Source: a bacterium
GTDB lineage: Bacteria; Bacillota; Bacilli; Lactobacillales; Streptococcaceae
Direction: 5' to 3'
Assembly: GCA_905221455.1 (NCBI GenBank)
Contig: CAJNDF010000003.1
Span: 1 to 64,000 of the forward strand
DNA: 64,000 nucleotides
Shown: positions 1-9,012 of the stretch, piece by piece
Position numbering within the stretch: position 1 is the stretch's first letter
Layout: every line of letters starts with the position of its first letter
Made by a program: the position numbers and the translations under genes
Notes under the pieces: model-generated
Told to the model about the DNA's origin: nothing
Database searches by the model: none
What the model saw: the letters and a program-made list of their open reading frames with translations, nothing else

Positions 1-77
1 CGAACACAGAAGTTAAGCCCTAGAACGCCGGAAGTAGTTGGGGGTTGCCCCCTGTGAGATATGGAAGTCGCTTAGCT
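1..77 (+). rRNA. rrf: 5S ribosomal RNA, 3' part
   Basis: The window opens inside a 5S rRNA: the segment with CGAACACAGAAGTTAAG followed by the GGGGGTTGCCCCCT helix and a 3' end GTCGCTTAGC is typical of Firmicute 5S. The 5' part, and the rest of the rRNA operon, lie off the left edge. The tRNA cluster begins four bases after the estimated end. The exact 3' end is an estimate. Confidence 0.9.
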
Positions 78-80
78 CTA

Positions 81-153
81 GGGAGTTTAGCTCAGCTGGG
101 AGAGCATCTGCCTTACAAGCAGAGGGTCAGCGGTTCGATCCCGTTAACTCCCA
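81..153 (+). tRNA. tRNA-Val (TAC)
   Basis: A complete 73-nt cloverleaf. The anticodon arm is CTGC-CTTACAA-GCAG, giving anticodon TAC. It is the first of 17 tRNAs after the rRNA operon. CCA is not encoded. Confidence 0.97.
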
Positions 154-155
154 AA

Positions 156-228
156 GGTCCCGTAGTGTAGCGGTTATCACGTCGCCCTGTCACGGCGAAG
201 ATCGCGGGTTCGATTCCCGTCGGGACCG
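156..228 (+). tRNA. tRNA-Asp (GTC)
   Basis: A 73-nt cloverleaf with anticodon loop CTGTCAC (GTC). The acceptor stem is GGTCCCG paired with CGGGACC, then discriminator G as expected for Asp. Confidence 0.97.
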
Positions 229-252
229 TTTAAGATAACGGAAGTTATTTTA

Positions 253-325
253 GACTCGTTAGCTCAGTTGGTAGAGCAATTGACTTTTAATCAATGGGTC
301 ACTGGTTCGAGCCCAGTACGGGTCA
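253..325 (+). tRNA. tRNA-Lys (TTT)
   Basis: A 73-nt cloverleaf with anticodon loop CTTTTAA (TTT). A second lysine tRNA, with anticodon CTT, lies at 51.6 kb on the other strand. Confidence 0.97.
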
Positions 326-330
326 TATAT

Positions 331-412
331 GCGGGTTTGGCGGAATTGGCAGACGCACCAGATTTAGGATCTGGCGCTTAACGGCGTGGGGGTTCAAGTC
401 CCTTAACCCGCA
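331..412 (+). tRNA. tRNA-Leu (TAG)
   Basis: A class II tRNA with a long variable arm. The anticodon loop is TTTAGGA (TAG) and the acceptor GCGGGTT pairs with AACCCGC. Confidence 0.96.
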
Positions 413-430
413 TTAAGATATAATAAATGA

Positions 431-503
431 GCCGGCTTAGCTCAGTTGGTAGAGCATCTGATTTGTAATCAGAGGGTCGCGTGTTCAAGTCATGTAGCCG
501 GCA
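431..503 (+). tRNA. tRNA-Thr (TGT)
   Basis: A 73-nt cloverleaf with anticodon loop TTTGTAA (TGT) and acceptor GCCGGCT paired with AGCCGGC. Confidence 0.96.
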
Positions 504-525
504 TTTTTAGATAGAAGAAAGTAGT

Positions 526-597
526 GCGAACGTAGTTCAGTGGTAGAACACCACCTTGCCAAGGTGGGGGTCGCGGGTTCGAATCCCGTCGTTCGCT
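526..597 (+). tRNA. tRNA-Gly (GCC)
   Basis: A 72-nt cloverleaf with anticodon loop TTGCCAA (GCC). A second Gly tRNA, with TCC, follows later in the cluster. Confidence 0.96.
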
Positions 598-604
598 TAG
601 AGAG

Positions 605-690
605 GCCGGGGTGGCGGAACTGGCAGACGCACAGGACTTAAAATCCTGCGATTGGTAACGATCGTACCGGTTCGATTCCGGTCCTCGGCA
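605..690 (+). tRNA. tRNA-Leu (TAA)
   Basis: An 86-nt class II tRNA with anticodon loop CTTAAAA (TAA) and a long variable arm. Confidence 0.96.
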
Positions 691-701
691 TAATATAATG
701 A

Positions 702-775
702 GCACCCTTAGCTCAACTGGATAGAGTACCTGACTACGAATCAGGCGGTTAGAGGTTCGACTCCTCTAGGGTGCA
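702..775 (+). tRNA. tRNA-Arg (ACG)
   Basis: A 74-nt cloverleaf with anticodon loop CTACGAA (ACG). The wobble A is normally deaminated to inosine by TadA in this family. Confidence 0.96.
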
Positions 776-790
776 TTTTTCTTTTTAACT

Positions 791-864
791 CGGGAAGTAG
801 CTCAGCTTGGTAGAGTACTTGGTTTGGGACCAAGGTGTCGCAGGTTCGAATCCTGTCTTCCCGA
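791..864 (+). tRNA. tRNA-Pro (TGG)
   Basis: A 74-nt cloverleaf with anticodon loop TTTGGGA (TGG) and acceptor CGGGAAG paired with CTTCCCG. Confidence 0.96.
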
Positions 865-869
865 TTCAT

Positions 870-943
870 GGCGGTGTAGCTCAGCTGGCTAGAGCGTCCG
901 GTTCATACCCGGGAGGTCGGGGGTTCGATCCCCTTCGCCGCTA
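870..943 (+). tRNA. tRNA-Met (CAT), elongator
   Basis: A 74-nt cloverleaf with anticodon loop TTCATAC. It lacks the initiator marks (C1:A72 mismatch, three G:C pairs in the anticodon stem) and resembles the Bacillus elongator Met tRNA, so it is read as elongator methionine. Confidence 0.9.
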
Positions 944-956
944 TAAAGATCTTGTT

Positions 957-1030
957 GGACCTTTAGCTCAGCTGGTTAGAGCTCTCGGCTCATAACCGAG
1001 TGGTCGTAGGTTCAAGTCCTACAAGGTCCA
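957..1030 (+). tRNA. tRNA with CAT anticodon, probably tRNA-Ile2 (lysidine)
   Basis: A 74-nt cloverleaf with anticodon loop CTCATAA. Its acceptor GGACCTT/AAGGTCC and D arm resemble the Firmicute minor isoleucine tRNA whose C34 is changed to lysidine by TilS, so it probably decodes AUA. It would be labelled Met by anticodon alone. Confidence 0.8.
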
Positions 1031-1042
1031 TTTGAATAGTAT

Positions 1043-1132
1043 GGAGGATTACCCAAGTCCGGCTGAAGGGAACGGTCTTGAAAACCGTCAGGCGTGTAAA
1101 AGCGTGCGTGGGTTCGAATCCCACATCCTCCT
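1043..1132 (+). tRNA. tRNA-Ser (TGA)
   Basis: A 90-nt class II tRNA with anticodon loop CTTGAAA (TGA) and a long variable arm; acceptor GGAGGAT pairs with ATCCTCC. Confidence 0.96.
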
Positions 1133-1141
1133 TTTTATTAA

Positions 1142-1215
<74 letters not shown>

Positions 1216-1218
1216 TAA

Positions 1219-1291
1219 GGCTCGGTAGCTCAGTTGGTAGAGCAATGGATTGAAGCTCCATGTGTCGGCGGTTCGATTCCGTCTCGCGCCA
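1219..1291 (+). tRNA. tRNA-Phe (GAA)
   Basis: A 73-nt cloverleaf with anticodon loop TTGAAGC (GAA). The acceptor stem GGCTCGG against CTCGCGCC has a T4:C69 mismatch; the other pairs are sound. Confidence 0.94.
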
Positions 1292-1311
1292 TTTTTATTA
1301 ATAGTATTTAT

Positions 1312-1382
1312 GCGGGTGTAGTTTAGTGGTAAAACTACAGCCTTCCAAGCTGTTGTCGCGAGTTCGATTCTCGTCACCCGCT
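1312..1382 (+). tRNA. tRNA-Gly (TCC)
   Basis: A 71-nt cloverleaf with anticodon loop CTTCCAA (TCC). The D arm (GTTTAGTGGTAAAAC) is short, as is usual for glycine tRNA. Confidence 0.95.
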
Positions 1383-1416
1383 TTGAACTTTGTTCAAATT
1401 ACCAAGTTTTTAACTT

Positions 1417-1490
<74 letters not shown>

Positions 1491-1496
1491 TTAATT

Positions 1497-1584
1497 GGAG
1501 AATTACTCAAGAGGCTGAAGAGGACGGTTTGCTAAATCGTTAGGTCGGGTAACTGGCGCAAGGGTTCGAATCCCTTATTCTCCG
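1497..1584 (+). tRNA. tRNA-Ser (GCT)
   Basis: An 88-nt class II tRNA with anticodon loop TTGCTAA (GCT). It is the last member of the cluster and is followed nine bases later by a hairpin with a T-run. Confidence 0.95.
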
Positions 1585-1592
1585 TTTTAATG

Positions 1593-1613
1593 AGAGTTTA
1601 TAACTCTTTTTTT
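1593..1613 (+). terminator. terminator of the rRNA-tRNA transcript
   Basis: AGAGTT-TAT-AACTCT forms a 6-bp stem directly followed by seven T residues. It lies just after the last tRNA. Confidence 0.7.
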
Positions 1614-1634
1614 GTTTTGTGATAAAATGCAATT

Positions 1635-1702
1635 GTTCCATATGAATCTTTCTAATGAGTTGTTTAGTAGCTTTTCATTATAGGTCATATGGGACTTTTT
1701 TC
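1635..1702 (+). repeat. inverted repeat with T-run after the tRNA cluster
   Basis: GTTCCATATGA at 1635 and TCATATGGGAC ending at 1695 are 11-base inverted arms with one mismatch, about 39 bases apart, followed by a T-rich tract. It could be a second terminator or the end of a small RNA; no coding sequence is visible. Confidence 0.4.
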
Positions 1703-1713
1703 TACACAAAATA

Positions 1714-1749
1714 GGCTCCATAATATCTATAGGGGAAATATTATAGAGC
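1714..1749. repeat. palindromic element between tRNA cluster and birA
   Basis: GCTCCATAATAT and ATATTATAGAGC form 12-base inverted arms with one mismatch around a short loop. By position it could end birA transcription from the right. The motif also resembles, from memory, the termini of ISL3-type streptococcal insertion sequences, so it may be a small relic; this is unproven. Confidence 0.4.
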
Positions 1750-1766
1750 TTTATAATTGTGTTATT

Positions 1767-2702
1767 TTACTTCCAACCCTTGAGTGAAATTTCGCCGCTA
1801 TTGAGCCAGATTTCTTTTCCGTTATCACATTGAATTAAAAGCTTGCCATTTTCTGAGATGTCTTTAGCAAGTCCCTTGTAGTCTTTTTGATCTAGTGTGA
1901 AAGTAACTTCTTTTCCTAGAACGAATGACTGTTTTTTATATAGGTATAATAACTCATCTGCTGGTGTTTCGAAGAAAGCACGCCAGATTTCTATGATTAA
2001 TTCATTCCTTGTTATTGGAGCTGTAGTTTTAAATAAGCTAGCAGCTTTTTCTTTTAATTCTTGTGGGAAATCATTAATAGTGAAATTGATACCTACTCCA
2101 ATAATGATATCTGTGACTAAGTCAGTTTCTACAGAGGTCATTGCTTCAGTGAGGATTCCTCCAATTTTATGATTGTTGAGGTAGATATCGTTGACCCATT
2201 TTATGTCGACATCTATTAAAGTTAGGTTCTTAATGGCTTTGTAGATAGCTCCGGCTACAAGTAGTGTGTAGGAAGGTAATTTGTCGTAAGGAAGATTTGG
2301 TTTGAGATGGAGTGTCATATAAATACCACCTTGTGGTGAGTAGAAGGAGCGTTGGAAACGGCCTCGCCCTGCTGTTTGATAGGAAGCTAGATAGAGGGTG
2401 TTTGCTTCATTCCCTAAATCAATTGCTTCTTTTGCATCCATTTGTGTTGATTTTGTTTCGGGTTTAAAACTGACTTTAATTGGAAGATTTTCTTCTAGAA
2501 TCTCTGGAAGAATAAGGTCACCGTTCATCAGTTTATAGCCTTTGTTTTTGATGCTATCAATTTCAATACCTTCTTGTTCGAGGCGCTTGATAGCTTTCCA
2601 AATTGATGTTCGGCTCAATGATAGTTCTTCTGCAATTTTTTCTCCGCTGATATAATCGGTTTCTTTTGCTAGAATTTGGTAGACGGCTTGGTAAGACTTC
2701 AT
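1767..2702 (-). CDS. birA: biotin-protein ligase / BirA-type regulator
   Basis: A 311-residue protein with the two-part layout of bifunctional BirA. An N-terminal winged helix (residues about 1-60, LSLSRTSIWKAIKRLEQEG) is followed by a biotin-protein ligase domain with the GRGRFQR loop that binds biotinyl-AMP and the KWVNDIY motif. The enzyme would attach biotin to carboxylase subunits. Its ATG overlaps the stop of rafR by four bases (ATGA), so the two are translated from one message. In pneumococcus a BirA-like gene at this place has been called rafS and linked to raffinose control; whether this copy regulates raf genes or serves general biotinylation cannot be told from sequence. Confidence 0.9.
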   Translation of the reverse strand: MKSYQAVYQILAKETDYISGEKIAEELSLSRTSIWKAIKRLEQEGIEIDSIKNKGYKLMNGDLILPEILEENLPIKVSFKPETKSTQMDAKEAIDLGNEANTLYLASYQTAGRGRFQRSFYSPQGGIYMTLHLKPNLPYDKLPSYTLLVAGAIYKAIKNLTLIDVDIKWVNDIYLNNHKIGGILTEAMTSVETDLVTDIIIGVGINFTINDFPQELKEKAASLFKTTAPITRNELIIEIWRAFFETPADELLYLYKKQSFVLGKEVTFTLDQKDYKGLAKDISENGKLLIQCDNGKEIWLNSGEISLKGWK

Positions 2703-3559
2703 AGTGTTTCCTTTCTCATTAGTAGATGTTGAGAATATTCTTTTCTTGTATGACTTGGAGTCTGATTAAAGTATTGTTTATAGGCTTTAGAAAAATGTAG
2801 TGGATCTGAAAAACCTACCGAGTATGCAATTACCTTGATGGACTCTTGGGTATTTTCGAGAAGTTGTTTAGCACGGTGCATTCGAACGTATAGTAGGTAT
2901 TCTTTTGGGGATAAGGTGTTAAATTCTTTGAATACGCTTGATAAGTAGCTTCTGTGAACAGATAGTTCTTTCGCTAAATCTTGAATTGTAATTGATTGAG
3001 GATAGTGGCTATCAATTAATCTTTTGCATTCAAGATAGAGTTGGTGGGTTGATGAAATATTCTTTTTTTTCTGATTGGGAGCAATAGTTCCCAGATGAAA
3101 CATCAGTTCATGGAGTTGTCCCATGATATGGAGTTGAGCTAATTCATTTGATTTTGTAATCTGAGCGAAGCGAACAATGTCTGAGATGAGTTTTGCAGTA
3201 GTCTGGGTATGACAAGTTTCAGATTGGATAAGATAGGATTGGTCAGAAATTTGAGAAAGAGAAAAATAGTCAGGAGCTTTCCCTCCTGTTATTCCTAACC
3301 AGTAGTAGGCCCAAGGTTTCTCACTATCTGCTTGATAAAAGGTTAATTCATCTGGTTTTAATAGAAAGAAATCTCCTTCTTTTAAATCAACAATTTTACC
3401 TTTGTAATGAAATTTACCTTGTCCTTTAGTAATGTAATGTAGAACGTATGTATCACGAATCGCTGGACCAAAAGAGTAATTAGGTGTGCATTCCTCATAT
3501 CCATAAAAGCTTAGGGAAAGGTCAATTGTTCCAGTCTGGTATTCTGAAAAAACTAGCAT
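2699..3559 (-). CDS. rafR: AraC-family activator of raffinose/melibiose genes (RafR/MsmR)
   Basis: A 286-residue AraC-type regulator. The N-terminal cupin-like sugar-sensing part ([19 protein letters not shown]) is followed by two helix-turn-helix motifs over roughly the last 100 residues ([19 protein letters not shown] and [19 protein letters not shown]). It lies divergent from aga, as RafR/MsmR does in streptococci, and would activate aga-rafEFG when raffinose or melibiose is present. The start was set at ATG 3559 because TAGGAGGTGGCAC lies just before it; an upstream in-frame ATG (3601) has no ribosome site and would add 14 residues. The stop overlaps birA. Confidence 0.92.
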   Translation of the reverse strand: MLVFSEYQTGTIDLSLSFYGYEECTPNYSFGPAIRDTYVLHYITKGQGKFHYKGKIVDLKEGDFFLLKPDELTFYQADSEKPWAYYWLGITGGKAPDYFSLSQISDQSYLIQSETCHTQTTAKLISDIVRFAQITKSNELAQLHIMGQLHELMFHLGTIAPNQKKKNISSTHQLYLECKRLIDSHYPQSITIQDLAKELSVHRSYLSSVFKEFNTLSPKEYLLYVRMHRAKQLLENTQESIKVIAYSVGFSDPLHFSKAYKQYFNQTPSHTRKEYSQHLLMRKETL

Positions 3560-3612
3560 GTGCCACCTCCTACCTAACATTTTACCATATTCTTGAGACA
3601 TTTTTCTATTTT

Positions 3613-3637
3613 AGAAAGCGCTTTTATGTGTTAAAAT
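3613..3637 (+). promoter_or_regulatory. cre site and extended -10 of aga
   Basis: AGAAAGCGCTTTTA (3613-3626) matches the CcpA catabolite-responsive element closely. It is followed by an extended -10, TGT-TAAAAT (3629-3637), about 30 bases before the aga start. CcpA bound here would block the promoter, giving glucose repression. Confidence 0.75.
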
Positions 3638-3666
3638 TTTTTCAAGAAATAGGTGAGGTACAATTT

Positions 3667-5829
3667 ATGGGAATTCGGATAGAGAATAATCTATTTTACG
3701 TTGAGAGTAAAGATTTAAGTTTGATTATTGAAAATAGAGATGGCTTCTTACTATTAAAACATTTTGGAAAGACTATTAAGAACTATAGAGGTGCTAATAG
3801 TGTTTACGAACGAGATCATGCTTTTTCAGGGAATCCGACAGCTACTAATCGAACCTTTAGTTTAGATACGCAACGTCAGATTTTTGGACAACATGGTTTG
3901 GGTGATTTTAGAAAACCAACTTTACAGGTTCAGCACGATGCAACTGAAGTAACGGATTTTCGATTTATAGAAGCAAAGATTTTAAAAGGTCAAAATGGTC
4001 CACAAGGTTTACCTTCTCCACACAGCATGGATGGTACAGAGACTCTTGCCTTGATTTTAGAAGATTCTAAGGTTCAACTTAGTCTGACTTTGTATTATAC
4101 TGCTTTTGATAATGATGCGACAATAGCTAGCTACAGTAAATTGGAGAATAAGAGTAACCAGGAAGTTGTTATCCATAAAGACTTTTCTTTTATGGCTGAT
4201 TTTCCAGCGGCAGCTTACGAAATAGTAACTTTGCAGGGTGCTTATGCTCGTGAAAAGACTGTTCGACGTCAACAGGTAGAACAAGGAATTTTTTCGATTA
4301 GTTCGAACCGTGGTGCTTCTGGTCATGCTCAAACACCAGCCCTTCTCTTATGTGATCAAGGAGTCACAGAGGATGCTGGGAATGTGTTTGCTATTCAACT
4401 ACTGTATAGTGGCAACTTTGAAGCTTTTGTTCAAAAAAATCAATTGAATGAAGTTCGGGTGGCTATTGGCATTAATCCAGAAAACTTTTCTTGGAAATTA
4501 GGCCCTGAGGAGTACTTTGAAACACCGGTAGCTTTAGTGTCCTATTCAGATAAGGGATTAACTGGTATTAGTCATGAAAGTCAGAATTTTGTACTTCAGC
4601 ATATTATGCCAAGTGAATTTTCTAAAAAAGAACGTCCAATTCTAATCAATAACTGGGAAGCTACTTACTTTGACTTTCAGAGAGAAAAACTGTTAGAGCT
4701 AGCTGATGAAGCTAAGAAAGTTGGAATTGAACTTTTCGTATTAGATGATGGGTGGTTTGGCAATCGCTTTGATGATAATCGGGCTTTAGGTGATTGGGTT
4801 GTTAATGAGAAAAAACTGGGTGGAAGCCTAGAAAGTCTGATTTCAGCTATCCATGAAAGAGGTTTGAAGTTTGGACTTTGGTTAGAACCTGAAATGGTTT
4901 CTGTAGATAGCGATTTGTATCGTAAACATCCTGACTGGGCTATTCAGGTTCCAGGATATGAACATACTTATTCTAGAAATCAATTAGTACTTAATCTTGC
5001 AAATTCTCAGGTAGTAGAATATTTGAAAAATGTCTTAGATGAACTCCTATCTTATCATGAGATTGACTACATCAAATGGGATATGAATCGTAATATGACT
5101 AACCTAGGAAATGGCTTTACTTACCTAGAGACACAGATGCAATCTCATCAGTACATGCTGGGGTTTTATGAACTTGTTTCTTATCTGACAGAAAAGCACA
5201 ACCATATTCTCTTTGAGTCCTGCTCTGGTGGTGGTGGACGAAATGATCTTGGTATGATGCGTTATTTCCCTCAAGTCTGGGCAAGTGATAATACTGATGC
5301 TATTGCACGTTTACCAATTCAATACGGTTCATCCTATCTCTATCCAACCATTTCTATGGGGGCTCATGTGTCAGCAGTACCGAATCATCAGATGGGACGA
5401 ATAACACCATTAGAAACTCGAGGTCATGTGGCAATGATGGGGAATCTGGGTTATGAGCTTGATTTGACAAGTTTATCAGATGAAGAGAAGGCTGAGATTG
5501 CTAATCAGGTGAACTTGTATAAAGAGTTGCGACCAGTAGTCCAGCTGGGAAACCAGTATAGGCTCATTAATCCCGATGCTGAATCCAATGAAGCAGCTGT
5601 ACAATTTAACTATGAAAATCAAACGATTGTGACCTACGTTCGAGTTTTATCAGTTGTAGAGACCATGGAAACAACTTTAAAGTTAAAAGATTTGGATGAA
5701 GAGGACCTGTATGAATTACAGGAAAATGGAGAAGTTTACTCAGGTGCCGAACTAATGTATGCGGGCTTAACTGTTATCTTATCCCAAGGAGATTTTTTGA
5801 GTAGACAGTATATTTTTAGAAGACTATAA
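3667..5829 (+). CDS. aga: alpha-galactosidase, GH36
   Basis: A 720-residue cytoplasmic GH36 alpha-galactosidase that releases galactose from raffinose, melibiose or stachyose brought in by RafEFG. The catalytic nucleophile lies in KWDMNRN (Asp near residue 472) and the acid/base Asp in CSGGGGRND (near residue 527). LDDGWFGNR and WLEPEMVS of the family barrel are also present. An open frame extends upstream to 3484, but the start at 3667 has an appropriate ribosome site (GGTGAGG) and gives the usual family length. The sucrose left from raffinose would be handled by GtfA downstream. Confidence 0.95.
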   Translation: MGIRIENNLFYVESKDLSLIIENRDGFLLLKHFGKTIKNYRGANSVYERDHAFSGNPTATNRTFSLDTQRQIFGQHGLGDFRKPTLQVQHDATEVTDFRFIEAKILKGQNGPQGLPSPHSMDGTETLALILEDSKVQLSLTLYYTAFDNDATIASYSKLENKSNQEVVIHKDFSFMADFPAAAYEIVTLQGAYAREKTVRRQQVEQGIFSISSNRGASGHAQTPALLLCDQGVTEDAGNVFAIQLLYSGNFEAFVQKNQLNEVRVAIGINPENFSWKLGPEEYFETPVALVSYSDKGLTGISHESQNFVLQHIMPSEFSKKERPILINNWEATYFDFQREKLLELADEAKKVGIELFVLDDGWFGNRFDDNRALGDWVVNEKKLGGSLESLISAIHERGLKFGLWLEPEMVSVDSDLYRKHPDWAIQVPGYEHTYSRNQLVLNLANSQVVEYLKNVLDELLSYHEIDYIKWDMNRNMTNLGNGFTYLETQMQSHQYMLGFYELVSYLTEKHNHILFESCSGGGGRNDLGMMRYFPQVWASDNTDAIARLPIQYGSSYLYPTISMGAHVSAVPNHQMGRITPLETRGHVAMMGNLGYELDLTSLSDEEKAEIANQVNLYKELRPVVQLGNQYRLINPDAESNEAAVQFNYENQTIVTYVRVLSVVETMETTLKLKDLDEEDLYELQENGEVYSGAELMYAGLTVILSQGDFLSRQYIFRRL

Positions 5830-5863
5830 TAAAGGTGCATAAATTTATAAAGGAGGCTTTCCA

Positions 5864-7114
5864 ATGAAATGGTATAAGAAAGCAGGTTTTCTTTTAGTCG
5901 CTGGTGTTAGTTTACTAGGCCTAGCAGCTTGTGGTCAGAATAATCAATCGACTGAAGGAAAAGTTACGATTGAATTTTTTAACCAGAAGACCGAGATGGC
6001 AGATACATTGCAAAAAATTGTTGATAATTTTGAAAAGGATCATCCTACTATTGATGTAAAACTGACGACTGTGCCGTCAGCTGGGATTGTTCTAAAGACT
6101 CGTATCTTATCAGGGGATGTTCCAGATATTATTAATATCTATCCTCAAAATATGGATTTTCAGGAGTGGGCAAAAGCAGGTTATTTTGCAGATATGACAG
6201 GGAAGTCCTATCTTGAGAACATCAAGAATGATTATGCTGAAAAGTATGCAATCAATAACAAGATTTATAGTGTACCTTTAACGGCCAACCTTTATGGAAT
6301 CTATTACAATAAAACAAAGTTTAAAGAATTAGGACTTGAGGAACCGAAGACTTTTAAAGAGTTTCAAGAGATTGTTAAAAAGATAAAAGATAGTGGAAAT
6401 TCTCCGTTTGCGGTTGCAGGCAATGAAGGCTGGACATTAAATGGTTACCACCAACTTTCTCTCATTACTCTTACGGGTAGTGGAGACGCGGCTAATAACT
6501 ACCTTCGCTTTTCAAAACCAAACGCTATCTCTGCAGATGATGCTATTTTAAAAGCAGATGCAGAACGACTCGATTTATTAGCAGATAATGCTCAAGATGG
6601 TTGGCGTGGTGCCTCTTATAATGATGCGGTGGTAGCATTTTCGAGCGAAAAAGCCTTGATGATGCCACAAGGATCATGGGCATTAGCGGCAATTAATCAA
6701 CAGGATCCAAAATTTGAGGTAGGAATGTTTGCTTTCCCAGGCGAAGAAGTAGGAAAAGAAGTTACTGTTGGTGCTGGGGACATGGCATTATCAACTTCAG
6801 CTACTACCAAACATCCTAAAGAAACCGAAGAATTTATCAGCTATATGACTAGTCCAAAAGCTATGCAGTCATACTATGATGTAGATGGATCACCAGTTGC
6901 GGTGAAAGGCATACAGGAAAAAGAAGATTCAGCGCTTGCAGAGATTTCTAAACTGGCTTTTACGGACAAACATTATGTTTGGTTGGGCCAACACTGGAAC
7001 TCTGAAGAAGACTTTTTTAATCTAAGTGCAGGTTATCTCATGGATAAAAATCTGAAAAATATGGCAAATAATCTCAATGCTTTCTTTAATCCAATGAAGG
7101 CAGATTTGGACTAG
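5864..7114 (+). CDS. rafE: raffinose ABC transporter, substrate-binding lipoprotein
   Basis: A 416-residue extracellular sugar-binding protein of ABC family 1. It starts with a lipoprotein signal (basic MKWYKK, hydrophobic stretch, lipobox LAAC with Cys near residue 23) and so is anchored to the outer face of the membrane. The following fold (EFFNQKTEMADTLQK..., YGIYYNKTKF..., MMPQGSWAL) is typical of oligosaccharide binders. AAAGGAGG precedes the start. Two permease genes follow, but no ATPase is encoded here; in pneumococcus the shared ATPase MsmK, encoded elsewhere, energises Raf. Confidence 0.93.
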   Translation: MKWYKKAGFLLVAGVSLLGLAACGQNNQSTEGKVTIEFFNQKTEMADTLQKIVDNFEKDHPTIDVKLTTVPSAGIVLKTRILSGDVPDIINIYPQNMDFQEWAKAGYFADMTGKSYLENIKNDYAEKYAINNKIYSVPLTANLYGIYYNKTKFKELGLEEPKTFKEFQEIVKKIKDSGNSPFAVAGNEGWTLNGYHQLSLITLTGSGDAANNYLRFSKPNAISADDAILKADAERLDLLADNAQDGWRGASYNDAVVAFSSEKALMMPQGSWALAAINQQDPKFEVGMFAFPGEEVGKEVTVGAGDMALSTSATTKHPKETEEFISYMTSPKAMQSYYDVDGSPVAVKGIQEKEDSALAEISKLAFTDKHYVWLGQHWNSEEDFFNLSAGYLMDKNLKNMANNLNAFFNPMKADLD

Positions 7115-7132
7115 AATAGGAGTTAAGATGAT

Positions 7133-8005
7133 ATGGCTATTCGAAAATTTTTAAATAAATACTGGGGTTGGACATTTTTGCTTATCCCGCTTGCTCTACA
7201 AGCTGTCTTCTTTTACTTTCCGATGGTGCAAGGTGCTTTCTATAGTTTGACTAACTGGACTGGATTGACCTATAATTATAAATTTGTTGGTTTGAATAAC
7301 TACAAACTACTTATGATTGATGGGAAGTTCTTCACAGCTATAGCCTTTACTTTGATTTTAACTCTGGCATTGATTATTGGAGAGATTACGATTGGGATGG
7401 TTGTGGCACGAGCCTTAAATTCTAAGATGAAAGGGCAGACATTCTTTAGAGCTTGGTTCTTTTTCCCGGCTGTTTTGTCTGGTTTGACAGTTTCCTTGAT
7501 TTTTAAACAATTCTTCAACTATGGTCTTCCAACGATTGGAAAAATTTTAGGAATTAGTTTTTTACAAGAGAGTCTATTAGGAACACCAATCGGAGCGGTA
7601 GTGGCAACTATTTTTGTTCTTCTATGGCAAGGAGTAGCAATGCCAATTATTCTCTTTCTTGCTGGTCTTCAGAGTATTCCAAGTGATATTTTGGAGGCGG
7701 CATCAATTGATGGTGCAACAAGCAAACAAACTTTTTGGAAGATTGAATTACCATATTTATTGCCAACGGTTTCTATGGTTTTTATCCTGGCTCTTAAGTC
7801 CGGTTTGACAGCCTTTGACCAGATTTTTGCGTTGACGAGTGGTGGCCCTAATAATGCTACAACGTCTCTTGGTCTTTTAGTCTACAACTATGCTTTCAAG
7901 AGTAATCAATATGGATATGCGAATGCAATTTCCTTGATTTTATTCTTAATTATTGGAATTGTTTCTCTGATCCAAATCAAACTATCAAAGAAATTTGAAA
8001 TCTAA
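7133..8005 (+). CDS. rafF: raffinose ABC transporter, permease 1
   Basis: A 290-residue inner-membrane permease of the MalF type, with about six hydrophobic segments. The cytoplasmic loop EAASIDGATSKQTFWKIELP is the EAA motif that contacts the ATPase. It starts 18 bases after rafE and overlaps no neighbour. Together with RafG it forms the channel for raffinose and related sugars. Confidence 0.92.
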   Translation: MAIRKFLNKYWGWTFLLIPLALQAVFFYFPMVQGAFYSLTNWTGLTYNYKFVGLNNYKLLMIDGKFFTAIAFTLILTLALIIGEITIGMVVARALNSKMKGQTFFRAWFFFPAVLSGLTVSLIFKQFFNYGLPTIGKILGISFLQESLLGTPIGAVVATIFVLLWQGVAMPIILFLAGLQSIPSDILEAASIDGATSKQTFWKIELPYLLPTVSMVFILALKSGLTAFDQIFALTSGGPNNATTSLGLLVYNYAFKSNQYGYANAISLILFLIIGIVSLIQIKLSKKFEI

Positions 8006-8021
8006 TAGAGGAGTCCTACAC

Positions 8022-8855
8022 ATGAAAAAAGAAGAAAAATTGAATCAGTTTTGGAAATATGTCCTCTTGATAGTAGGTGGTATTCTTATACTTGTTCCTT
8101 TGTTGGTAACAGTTTTTAGTTCCTTCAAGACAACCAAGGATATCATGAATCATTTCTTTAGTTTGCCCAACCCTTTTACATTAAGTAACTATGAACGCTT
8201 GATTTCGGATGGGATTGGAGGCTATTTCTGGAATTCAGCTGTTATTACGGTGTTATCTTTGATTGTAGTAGCTTTCTTTATACCAGCTGCAGCTTATTCC
8301 ATTGCTCGAAATATGTCCAAGAAAAAAGCCTTTGCAATTATGTATTCGCTCTTGATCTTAGGGATATTTGTTCCATTTCAGGTGATTATGATTCCTATCA
8401 CAGTTATGATGAGCAAACTCGGCTTGGCAAATATGTGGGGGTTAGTACTACTTTATCTAACTTATGCAATTCCACAGACTCTCTTCTTGTATGTTGGTTA
8501 TATTAAAATCAGTGTACCAGACAGTTTGGATGAAGCTGCGGAAATTGATGGGGCTGATCGATTTACAACTTACCGTCGAATCATCTTTCCAATGCTGAAG
8601 CCTATGCATGCTACAACTTTGATTATCAATGCTCTCTGGTTCTGGAATGACTTTATGTTGCCACTGTTGATTCTGAATAAGGATTCCAAGATGTGGACTT
8701 TACCTCTTTTCCAATACAACTACCAAGGTCAGTACTTCAATGACTATGGTCCAAGTTTTGCATCTTATATTGTGGGAATTGTAACGATAACCATTGTCTA
8801 CCTCATCTTCCAAAAACATATCATTTCAGGAATGAGTAATGGGGCAGTGAAGTAA
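8022..8855 (+). CDS. rafG: raffinose ABC transporter, permease 2
   Basis: A 277-residue MalG-type permease with six predicted membrane spans and the EAA loop DEAAEIDGADRFTTYRRIIFP. The start at 8022 is chosen because GAGGAGTCCTACAC stands before it; an in-frame codon at 7995 inside rafF would add nine residues without a ribosome site. It is the last transporter gene before a 206-base gap. Confidence 0.92.
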   Translation: MKKEEKLNQFWKYVLLIVGGILILVPLLVTVFSSFKTTKDIMNHFFSLPNPFTLSNYERLISDGIGGYFWNSAVITVLSLIVVAFFIPAAAYSIARNMSKKKAFAIMYSLLILGIFVPFQVIMIPITVMMSKLGLANMWGLVLLYLTYAIPQTLFLYVGYIKISVPDSLDEAAEIDGADRFTTYRRIIFPMLKPMHATTLIINALWFWNDFMLPLLILNKDSKMWTLPLFQYNYQGQYFNDYGPSFASYIVGIVTITIVYLIFQKHIISGMSNGAVK

Positions 8856-9012
8856 GAAAGTGCTTAGGGAATTTATAATTCCATACATAGAGGGAATAGT
8901 TCAGCTTATTGACAATTCTATATAGAAAACAAGAAAGTAGTACTTAGTTGCTTGCAGTCTATATTAATACGAGTTCAATGTGAACAAAAATTTTAAAATA
9001 TTTTTTATTTAC

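Noticed and set aside
3484..3666. A 61-codon N-terminal extension of aga.
   Set aside because: It crosses rafR, the cre site and the promoter. The ATG at 3667 has a ribosome site and gives the normal GH36 length.
8909..8914. TTGACA as a gtfA promoter -35.
   Set aside because: No acceptable -10 lies 16-18 bases downstream.
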